A DNA stretch of 64,000 nucleotides from Cupriavidus sp. U2 (GTDB lineage: Bacteria; Pseudomonadota; Gammaproteobacteria; Burkholderiales; Burkholderiaceae): NCBI RefSeq assembly GCF_009663685.2, contig NZ_RCOG02000001.1, positions 62,152 to 126,151 of the forward strand. Direction: 5' to 3'. Below are positions 57,623 to 64,000 of this stretch, in pieces. The first letter of the stretch is position 1. Each line of letters starts with the position of its first letter. The position numbers and the translations under genes were made by a program. A model generated the notes under the pieces. That model did not search any database and had not been told where the DNA came from. It worked only from the letters and a program-made list of their open reading frames with translations.

Positions 57623-59173
57623 TTGAACCTTCTCAAAGCCCTTGCCACCATCAGTGGCCTGACGATGCTGTCGCGCATCACGGGCCTGATGCGCGAAATC
57701 CTGATTGCCCGGGCCTTCGGCGCCTCGGACATGACCGACGCCTTCAACGTGGCGTTCCGCATCCCCAACATGCTGCGCCGCATCTTTGGCGAAGGGGCCT
57801 TCTCGCAGGCCTTCGTGCCGATCCTGAACGAATACCACGGCAAGCGGGGCGACGCCGAGACGCATCTGCTGATCGACGCCGTGGCCACGGTGATGGCCTG
57901 GGTGCTGGCCGCCGTTTCGCTGGTGGGCGTGATTGCCGCGCCGATCGTCATGACCGTGGTGGCCACGGGCTTCCGCGGCGACGCCGAGACCTACGACTCG
58001 GCGGTGTTCATGACGCGCGTGATGTTTCCGTACATCGGCCTGATTTCGATGGTGGCACTGGCCTCCGGCATCCTGAACAGCTGGCGCAACTTCGCGGTGC
58101 CCGCCTTCACGCCCGTGCTGCTCAACCTCTGCCTAATCGTGGCCGCGGTCTGGGTGGGCCCCCACCTGAAGCAGCCGATCTACGCGCAGGCGTGGGGCGT
58201 GCTGATCGGCGGCGTGCTGCAGCTGGCCATCCAGGTGCCGGCCATGCGCCGTCTGGGCGTGCTGCCGCGGATTTCGCTGGACCTGCGCCAGGCCTGGTCC
58301 AATCCCGGCGTGCGGCGCGTGGTCAAGCAGATGGCGCCGGCCCTGCTGGCCGTGTCGGTGGCCCAGATCAGCCTGATCATCAATACGAACATCGCATCGC
58401 GCCTGGGTGCCGGCGCCGTGTCGTACATCACCTATGCAGATCGCCTGATGGAGTTCCCGACGGCGCTGCTGGGCGTGGCGCTGGGGACCATCCTGCTGCC
58501 GAGCCTGTCGCGCGCCAACGCCAACGACAACCGCGAGGAATACTCGGGCCTGCTCGACTGGGGCCTGCGGCTGACCTTCCTGCTGGCCCTGCCCTGCGCG
58601 GCCGGGCTGATGCTGTTCGGCACGCCGCTGACATCCGTGCTGTTCAACTATGGCCGCTTCGACGCCCACGCGGTGGAGATGACGCGTCAGGCGCTGGGCA
58701 CCTATGGCGTGGGCCTGCTGGCGCTTATTCTCATCAAGATCCTGACGCCGGGCTTCTATGCGCGGCAGGACATCCGCACCCCGGTCAAGATCGCGATCCT
58801 GGTGCTGGTCATCACGCAGCTGTCCAACTTCGTGTTCGTGCCGGTGCTGGGCCATGCCGGCCTGCCGCTGTCGATCAGCTTTGGCGCCACCGTCAACGCG
58901 CTGCTGCTGTTCTTCGGGTTGCGCCGGCGGGGCTTCTACCGCCCGGCGCCGGGCTGGGGCATGTTCCTGCTGCGGCTGGCGGCGGCCATGCTGATCCTGT
59001 CCGGCATGCTGCTGTGGTTCTCGCGCAATTTCGACTGGGTGGCGATGGGTACCACGCCGTGGCTGCGCATCGCGCTGATGGCCGCCTGCCTGGTACTTGC
59101 AGCGGCGGTCTACTTCGGTACACTGTGGCTCATGGGCCTGCGCTACGCAGCCTTCCGGCGCCGCGCCGGCTAG
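57623..59173 (+). CDS. murJ: Lipid II flippase MurJ
   Basis: This 516-residue inner-membrane MOP-superfamily protein flips lipid II to the periplasmic face. About 14 hydrophobic segments are present. The family N-terminus reads LLKALATISGLTMLSRITGLMREILIARAFGAS, followed by FRIPNMLRRIFGEGAFSQAFVP with the essential Arg residues. The start is a TTG at 57623 (MNLLKALA), the only start giving the conserved N-terminus; no strong ribosome site is visible. It is followed 16 bp later by the SirB1-family gene. Confidence 0.95.
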   Translation: MNLLKALATISGLTMLSRITGLMREILIARAFGASDMTDAFNVAFRIPNMLRRIFGEGAFSQAFVPILNEYHGKRGDAETHLLIDAVATVMAWVLAAVSLVGVIAAPIVMTVVATGFRGDAETYDSAVFMTRVMFPYIGLISMVALASGILNSWRNFAVPAFTPVLLNLCLIVAAVWVGPHLKQPIYAQAWGVLIGGVLQLAIQVPAMRRLGVLPRISLDLRQAWSNPGVRRVVKQMAPALLAVSVAQISLIINTNIASRLGAGAVSYITYADRLMEFPTALLGVALGTILLPSLSRANANDNREEYSGLLDWGLRLTFLLALPCAAGLMLFGTPLTSVLFNYGRFDAHAVEMTRQALGTYGVGLLALILIKILTPGFYARQDIRTPVKIAILVLVITQLSNFVFVPVLGHAGLPLSISFGATVNALLLFFGLRRRGFYRPAPGWGMFLLRLAAAMLILSGMLLWFSRNFDWVAMGTTPWLRIALMAACLVLAAAVYFGTLWLMGLRYAAFRRRAG

Positions 59174-59189
59174 TCAGGAACACCGCCCC

Positions 59190-60038
59190 ATGACCTCCAC
59201 GAAAGTCCTGGATTACTTCGCCAGCCTCGTGGCCGACGACGATGCGATCCCGCTCACCGAAACCGCGCTTGCGATTGCCCAGGACGCCTACCCTGACCTG
59301 GACCTGCAAGCCGAACTGGCCGCCCTTGACGTACTGGCGGTGCGCCTCAAGCGGCGGATCGCCGAAGGCACGCCCGCCATCCAGCGCCTGCGCCTGCTAA
59401 ACCATTTCTTCTACCGCGACCTGGGCTTCGGACCCAACGCCAACGATTACTACGACCCGGACAATTCGTACCTGAACGTGGTGCTCAAGCAGCGCCGGGG
59501 CATTCCGATCTCGCTGGCGGTGCTGTACATGGAGCTGGGCCAGCAGATCGGCCTGCCGCTCAAGGGCGTGTCGTTTCCCAACCATTTCCTGGTGCGCATG
59601 ACGATTCCCGCCGGCGAGGTCGTGCTCGACCCGCTGACTGGCGAAACGCTGTCGAAGGAACAGTTGCAGGAAATGCTCGACCCGTTCCTGGAGCGCGAGG
59701 GCATCACGGGGTCGAATGAAGTGCCGCTGGGGCTGTTCCTGCAGGTGGCCGGCCATCGCGAGATCGTGGCGCGCATGCTGCGCAACCTGAAGACCATCTA
59801 TCTGCAGGAATCGCGCTGGCAGCGGCTGCTGGCGGTGCAGAACCGGCTGGTGATCCTGCTGCCCGATTCGATCGAGGAAGTCCGCGATCGCGGCCTGGCA
59901 TATGCCAATCTGGAGTGCTTCCGGCCGGCGCTGGAAGACCTGGAAGCCTATGTCCAGGCGCGGCCCGACGCCGCCGACACCACGCAGATCCGCGACCGCA
60001 TGCCAGCCCTGCGCATGATGAGCCGCAGCCTGAGCTGA
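59190..60038 (+). CDS. SirB1-family transglutaminase-like/TPR protein
   Basis: This 282-residue cytoplasmic protein has an N-terminal SirB1 (transglutaminase-like) domain with LNHFFYRDLGFGPNANDYYDPDNSYLNVVLKQRRGIPISLAVLYMELG and GVSFPNHFLVR. Its C-terminal TPR-like helices contain RWQRLLAVQNRLVIL and RDRGLAYANLECFRPALEDLEAY. The family's function is not established. CAGGAA precedes the ATG. It probably shares a transcript with murJ. Confidence 0.88.
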   Translation: MTSTKVLDYFASLVADDDAIPLTETALAIAQDAYPDLDLQAELAALDVLAVRLKRRIAEGTPAIQRLRLLNHFFYRDLGFGPNANDYYDPDNSYLNVVLKQRRGIPISLAVLYMELGQQIGLPLKGVSFPNHFLVRMTIPAGEVVLDPLTGETLSKEQLQEMLDPFLEREGITGSNEVPLGLFLQVAGHREIVARMLRNLKTIYLQESRWQRLLAVQNRLVILLPDSIEEVRDRGLAYANLECFRPALEDLEAYVQARPDAADTTQIRDRMPALRMMSRSLS

Positions 60039-60072
60039 CGTCCGGCCGCGGCGCTCAGGGCAATGCGCAGCC

Positions 60073-60738
60073 TTAACGGTCAGCCGGGGCGCGCGTGCGG
60101 CCCTTGCCGCGCACCAGCTTCCACAGCCCGCCCAGCACCAGCGGCACCACGGCCGCGCCGATCCCGGCCAGCACGATCAGGTTCAGATACTGCTTGATGA
60201 AGGGCAGGTTGCCGAAGAAGTACCCGGCGAATACCAGGCCGAACACCCACGTGGCCGCACCGATCACATTGAACAGCTGGAAGCGTGCAAAGGTCATCTG
60301 CGACACGCCCGCCACGAACGGCGCGAAGGTGCGCACGATCGGGATGAAGCGCGCCATCACCAGCGTCTTGCCGCCGTGGCGCTCATAGAAGTCGTGCGTC
60401 TTGCGCAGGGCCTGCTGGTCCAGGAAGCGCCAGTGCTGGTCGAACACCTTGGGCCCGATCCAGCTGCCCACGAAGTAGTTGACTGTGTTTCCCGTGACGG
60501 CGGCCACGAACAGCAGGCCCGCCAGCATCCATTCGTTCATGGCGCCTGCCGCGCACATGGCGCCGGCAATGAACAGCAGCGAGTCGCCCGGCAGGAACGG
60601 CAGCACCACCAGTCCGGTCTCGGCAAAGACGATGGCAAACAGGATGCCGTAGACCCAGACCCCATAGTCCAGGACAAACTGCCCCAGGAATTTGTCGACA
60701 TGCAGGACCATGTCGATCAGATGCAATACGGTATCCAA
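60073..60738 (-). CDS. DedA-family membrane protein
   Basis: This 221-residue integral membrane protein of the DedA/VTT family has four to five hydrophobic segments. The diagnostic segments are FAETGLVVLPFLPGDSLLFIAGA, FYERHGGKTLVMARFIPIVRTFAPFVAG and FNVIGAATWVFGLVFAGYFFG. DedA proteins are linked to membrane potential and to recycling of undecaprenyl or other lipid carriers. The TTG at 60738 is chosen because GGAGAGAGG lies just upstream; an ATG at 60711 is the alternative. It is convergent with the SirB1-family gene. Confidence 0.9.
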   Translation of the reverse strand: MDTVLHLIDMVLHVDKFLGQFVLDYGVWVYGILFAIVFAETGLVVLPFLPGDSLLFIAGAMCAAGAMNEWMLAGLLFVAAVTGNTVNYFVGSWIGPKVFDQHWRFLDQQALRKTHDFYERHGGKTLVMARFIPIVRTFAPFVAGVSQMTFARFQLFNVIGAATWVFGLVFAGYFFGNLPFIKQYLNLIVLAGIGAAVVPLVLGGLWKLVRGKGRTRAPADR

Positions 60739-60851
60739 ATTAGCCTCTCTCCAAAGAAGGCCCCCATCATACAAGAGCCATTACGACAATCCGTCACCTC
60801 TTGGCGGGACTTGTGCCGAAAACGTGTCCGGCCGCACGTATAATCGCCCGC

Positions 60852-62837
60852 ATGCCTGCCGACGCCGCCCTGCCTGACGCCTCAGCCCCCCTTCGCACCA
60901 CCCAGCCTGGCCGCCCGATCCGTCCGTTGCCGGATCAACTGATCAGCCAGATTGCGGCTGGCGAGGTGGTGGAGCGCCCCGCTTCGGTGGTCAAGGAACT
61001 GCTCGAAAACGCACTCGATGCCGGCGCCACGCAACTGGGTATCCGGCTGGAGGAAGGCGGGGTGCGGCGCATTGTCATCACCGACAACGGCTGCGGCATT
61101 CCCGCCGACGAACTGCCCGTTGCGCTGATGCGCCACGCCACCAGCAAGATCGCCTCGCTCGATGAACTGGAATCGGTCCTGACGCTCGGTTTCCGGGGCG
61201 AGGCCCTGGCGTCGATTGCCTCGGTCTCGCACCTGGTACTGACCAGCCGCACTGCTGCGGCCGCACACGCTACCCAGATCAGCGCCGACAGCGGCCAGCT
61301 GCAGCCCGCCTCGGGCGGCGTGGGCACGATGATTGACGTGCAGCACCTGTACTTCAACACGCCAGCGCGTAGAAAGTTCCTGAAATCGGAACAAACCGAA
61401 CTGGGCCACTGCCTGGAGATGATCCGGCGCGCGGCGCTGGCACGGCCCGAAGTCACGATCTCCGTCCACCACAACGGCAAGCCGCTGGAGCACTGGAATG
61501 CCGGCGACGTGTCCACGCGCACCGCGCAGGTGCTCGGCAGCGACTTCGCGCGGGCGCGGCTGGCGCTGGATGAAGACGCCGATGCGTTGCACCTGTACGG
61601 CTTTGCCGGCCTGCCTACGGCATCGCGCGGACGGCCCGACCAGCAGTACTTCTTCGTCAACGGGCGCTTCGTGCGCGACAAGCTGCTGAACCACGCCGTG
61701 CGCAGCGCCTACCAGGACGTGCTGCACGGCGACCGCTTTCCGTCGTACGTGCTGTGCCTGGACCTGCCGCCCGAGCTGGTCGACGTCAACGTCCACCCGT
61801 CGAAGATCGAAGTGCGCTTCCGCGAATCGCGCGCGGTCCATCAGTTTGTCTATCACGCCGTGCAGCGTTGCCTGGCGCGCCAGGCCGGCGAACAGGGCGA
61901 CAGCCTGCATTCCGATACCGGCGACGGTGCCGGCCTGATGCCGATGCCCACCGCGCGCCCGGCCACGCCCGCACCCGGGGTGCCCGGCGCCGCGCCGCAA
62001 TGGATCAATTACTCGGCGGGCCGCCAGACCGAACTGGGTATTGCGCAGCCGCGCCAGGCCTATCTGGGCATGGTGCGTGACGCCACCTCGCCGGGATCGG
62101 CCAACCCGGGGTCGTGGCAGCCGTCGTCGCGCCCGCCCGCCTGGCTGGCCGACGCCCAGGCCGCCCGTGCCGACGACCCGCCCAGCCTGCTGGACCGCCT
62201 GCCGCCGCGCGTCCCGGAACTGCCGGGCGCCGACGCCGAATCGGGCGAGGCCGATCATCCGCTCGGCTACGCCATCGCCCAGTTGCACGGCATCTACGTG
62301 CTGGCGCAGAACGCGCGCGGGCTGGTGCTGGTGGACATGCACGCGGCGCACGAACGCATCCTATACGAACAGATCAAGGATGGCCTGGCCGCGCGCCAGC
62401 TGGCGGTGCAACCGCTGCTGATTCCGGTCACGCTGCCGGCCAGTCCGGTGGAAATCGGCGCGGCCGAAGAGCACCAGGAAACACTGCAGCTGCTGGGCTT
62501 CGATATCGCGCCGGTGTCACCCACCACGCTGGCCGTGCGCGCCATTCCGGCCCTGCTCAAGCAGGCCGATGCCGAAGCACTGGCGCGCGACGTGCTGCGC
62601 GACCTGCAGTCCTACGGCGGCTCACGCGTGCTGGCCGAACGTCAGAACGAACTGCTGGCCACGCTGGCCTGCCATAGCGCCGTGCGCGCCAATCGCAAGC
62701 TGACCGTCGAGGAAATGAACGCGCTGCTGCGCCAGATGGAACAGACCGAACGCGCCGACCAGTGCAATCATGGTCGTCCCACCTGGGTGCAGCTGACCGT
62801 GACCGAACTCGACCGTCTGTTCCTGCGCGGCCAGTAA
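60852..62837 (+). CDS. mutL: DNA mismatch repair protein MutL
   Basis: This 661-residue GHKL ATPase couples MutS mismatch recognition to strand removal. ATPase motifs are VVKELLENALDAGAT (catalytic Glu), ITDNGCGIP and LGFRGEALASIASVSH in the first ~130 residues. A Pro/Ala-rich linker spans ~350-455. The C-terminal dimerisation domain contains VDMHAAHERILYE, which fits the endonuclease motif DxHAxxExxxxE. An intrinsic nickase activity is therefore possible, unlike in E. coli MutL. The ATG at 60852 precedes IRPLPDQLISQIAAGEVVERPASV. It is followed 27 bp later by miaA. Confidence 0.96.
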   Translation: MPADAALPDASAPLRTTQPGRPIRPLPDQLISQIAAGEVVERPASVVKELLENALDAGATQLGIRLEEGGVRRIVITDNGCGIPADELPVALMRHATSKIASLDELESVLTLGFRGEALASIASVSHLVLTSRTAAAAHATQISADSGQLQPASGGVGTMIDVQHLYFNTPARRKFLKSEQTELGHCLEMIRRAALARPEVTISVHHNGKPLEHWNAGDVSTRTAQVLGSDFARARLALDEDADALHLYGFAGLPTASRGRPDQQYFFVNGRFVRDKLLNHAVRSAYQDVLHGDRFPSYVLCLDLPPELVDVNVHPSKIEVRFRESRAVHQFVYHAVQRCLARQAGEQGDSLHSDTGDGAGLMPMPTARPATPAPGVPGAAPQWINYSAGRQTELGIAQPRQAYLGMVRDATSPGSANPGSWQPSSRPPAWLADAQAARADDPPSLLDRLPPRVPELPGADAESGEADHPLGYAIAQLHGIYVLAQNARGLVLVDMHAAHERILYEQIKDGLAARQLAVQPLLIPVTLPASPVEIGAAEEHQETLQLLGFDIAPVSPTTLAVRAIPALLKQADAEALARDVLRDLQSYGGSRVLAERQNELLATLACHSAVRANRKLTVEEMNALLRQMEQTERADQCNHGRPTWVQLTVTELDRLFLRGQ

Positions 62838-62864
62838 GCCCCTGTTTCCCGTTGACCGTTTGAT

Positions 62865-63818
62865 ATGTCATCGCAGTTTTCTGACTTTCCGCCGATCGTC
62901 TGCCTGCTGGGGCCCACCGCGTCCGGCAAGACCGCTGCCGCGCTGGAGCTGGCCGCGCGCCGCCAGGTGGAAATCATCAGCCTCGATTCCGCGCTGGTCT
63001 ATCGCGAGATGGATATCGGCACGGCCAAGCCCACGCCGGCCGAACTGGCCAGCGTGCGGCACCACCTGATCGACATCATCGATCCGCTCGACAGCTACTC
63101 GGCCGCGCAATTCGTGACCGATGCCGAACGGCTGATCGACGAGATCCGGTCGCGCGGATACACACCGCTGATCGTCGGCGGCACCATGCTCTATTACAAG
63201 GCGCTGACGCAGGGCCTGAACGATCTGCCGCAGGCCGATGCCACCGTGCGTGCCGAACTCGACGCGCTGGCTGCCGAGCGCGGCTGGCCCGCGCTGCATG
63301 CGATGCTGGCCGAGGCCGATCCGGTCACGGCCGCGCGCCTGGCGCCCAACGATGCGCAGCGCATCCAGCGTGCGCTGGAGATCTACCGGCTCAGCGGCCA
63401 GCCGATGTCGGCCCTGCTGGCCCGCCAGGCCGATGCGCGGACCTTCACGGGCGCGGCCGATGCGCGCTACCGTGTGATTGCGCTGGAGCCCTCGGACCGC
63501 GCAGTGCTGCACACCCGTATCGCCGACCGCTTCGACGCGATGCTGGCTGGCGGGCTGATCGACGAGGTGCAGCGGCTGCGCGCACGCGGGGACCTGCATC
63601 TGGGGCTGCCCTCGATGCGCTGCGTCGGCTATCGGCAAGTGTGGGAATACCTGGACGGCGACTGCGATGCCGCCACCATGCGCGAGCGCGGCATTGCCGC
63701 CACGCGCCAGCTTTGCAAGCGGCAACTGACGTGGCTGCGCGGCACGCCGGAGCGCATCAGCGTCGATGCCCTCGCACCCGACTACGTCGCGCAGGTGGCC
63801 CAGGCTGCGGGCTGGTGA
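62865..63818 (+). CDS. miaA: tRNA dimethylallyltransferase
   Basis: This 317-residue enzyme adds the dimethylallyl group to A37 of tRNAs reading UNN codons. The P-loop is [17 protein letters not shown] (residues 14-30). [33 protein letters not shown] and [18 protein letters not shown] are conserved, and [14 protein letters not shown] is the C-terminal tRNA-binding segment. The mutL-miaA order is common in proteobacteria, and the IPP-derived DMAPP it uses comes from the IspH pathway. Confidence 0.96.
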   Translation: MSSQFSDFPPIVCLLGPTASGKTAAALELAARRQVEIISLDSALVYREMDIGTAKPTPAELASVRHHLIDIIDPLDSYSAAQFVTDAERLIDEIRSRGYTPLIVGGTMLYYKALTQGLNDLPQADATVRAELDALAAERGWPALHAMLAEADPVTAARLAPNDAQRIQRALEIYRLSGQPMSALLARQADARTFTGAADARYRVIALEPSDRAVLHTRIADRFDAMLAGGLIDEVQRLRARGDLHLGLPSMRCVGYRQVWEYLDGDCDAATMRERGIAATRQLCKRQLTWLRGTPERISVDALAPDYVAQVAQAAGW

Positions 63819-63865
63819 CCGCGCGCCGGGTGACCGATAATCATCGCTTCCGTTTTTTTGAGCGA

Positions 63866-64000
63866 ATGACGATGACCGCCTTCCTGATCCGCCCCGCCAC
63901 GCCGGCCGACAGCGCCACGCTGTTCCGCCTGATCTCGGAACTGGCCGAATACGAAAAGCTGACGCATCTGGTGGAAGCCACGCCGCAGAAGATTGGCGAC
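63866..64000 (+). CDS. GNAT-family N-acetyltransferase, N-terminal part (3' end outside window)
   Basis: The last 45 codons of the window read as the start of a GNAT protein. After MTMT come FLIRPATPADSATLFRLISELAEYEKL and VEATPQKIGD, the usual first strand and helices. ATGs at 63866 and 63872 are both in frame; the first is given. The acetyl-CoA motif lies beyond the window, so substrate and completeness are unknown. Confidence 0.75.
   Translation, partial: MTMTAFLIRPATPADSATLFRLISELAEYEKLTHLVEATPQKIGD

Overview
The window reads as chromosomal core DNA of a high-GC betaproteobacterium of the Burkholderiaceae, most likely the Cupriavidus/Ralstonia lineage. The evidence is the gene neighbourhoods (fkpB-ispH beside rpmB-rpmG, ileS-lspA-coaBC-dut, clpS-clpA beside a cold-shock gene and icd), an orphan Bug-type binding protein, a HutF/HutG-type histidine pathway and strong GC bias at third codon positions. 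I see no phage, plasmid, insertion sequence, CRISPR array, rRNA or tRNA gene. The accessory-looking material is a family of GC-rich palindromic (REP-like) repeats.

Layout. 1-340: tail of an AspT-type transporter. 458-11453, all on the minus strand: a complete histidine degradation locus. An ABC transporter and hutC form the upstream operon, followed by hutH, hutU, hutD, hutI, hutF and hutG. The pathway runs histidine, urocanate, imidazolonepropionate, formiminoglutamate, formylglutamate, glutamate plus formate. Three copies of a HutC-type operator lie ahead of hutH and the transporter operon, one of them inside a promoter spacer. 11789-13880: a divergent epimerase-like gene and an Fe-S flavin reductase. 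13941-15329: argD with its own promoter, leader ORF and terminator. 15513-20568: a branched-chain amino acid ABC transporter (livF, G, M, H and binding protein). 21239-23527: ispH, fkpB, rpmB and rpmG. 23751-27412: NAD synthesis (nadB convergent with nadC-nadA). 27554-32515: desaturase, MscS channel, rRNA methyltransferase and purN. 32753-35437: a convergent response regulator and hybrid histidine kinase. 35623-43211: ribF, ileS, lspA, coaBC, a luciferase-like oxidoreductase and dut. 43264-45127: a VOC protein and a Bug binding protein. 45350-51260: clpA, clpS, csp, an alpha carbonic anhydrase and icd. 51526-56838: small housekeeping genes (RluE-like synthase, an Asr-like protein, DUF192, yajQ, murB, ppnP), argF and a DUF3579 gene. 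57003-64000: rpsT, murJ, a SirB1-family gene, a dedA gene, mutL, miaA and the start of an acetyltransferase gene.

The most interesting signal is a pair of unannotated upstream ORFs at the two arginine-biosynthesis genes. Ahead of argD, a consensus promoter places the transcript start on or next to the ATG of a 21-codon ORF with four Arg codons in a five-codon run. A strong intrinsic terminator follows, and alternative pairings can be drawn as in classical attenuation. Ahead of argF, on the other strand, an extended -10 element again places the start at the ATG of a 42-codon ORF with six Arg codons between positions 8 and 16. The ORF runs through a 77-nt hairpin and its TGA overlaps the argF ATG, which has no Shine-Dalgarno sequence of its own. 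Together they suggest arginine-responsive, leader-peptide control of argD and argF. This is inference from sequence read by eye; no folding or comparative search was run.
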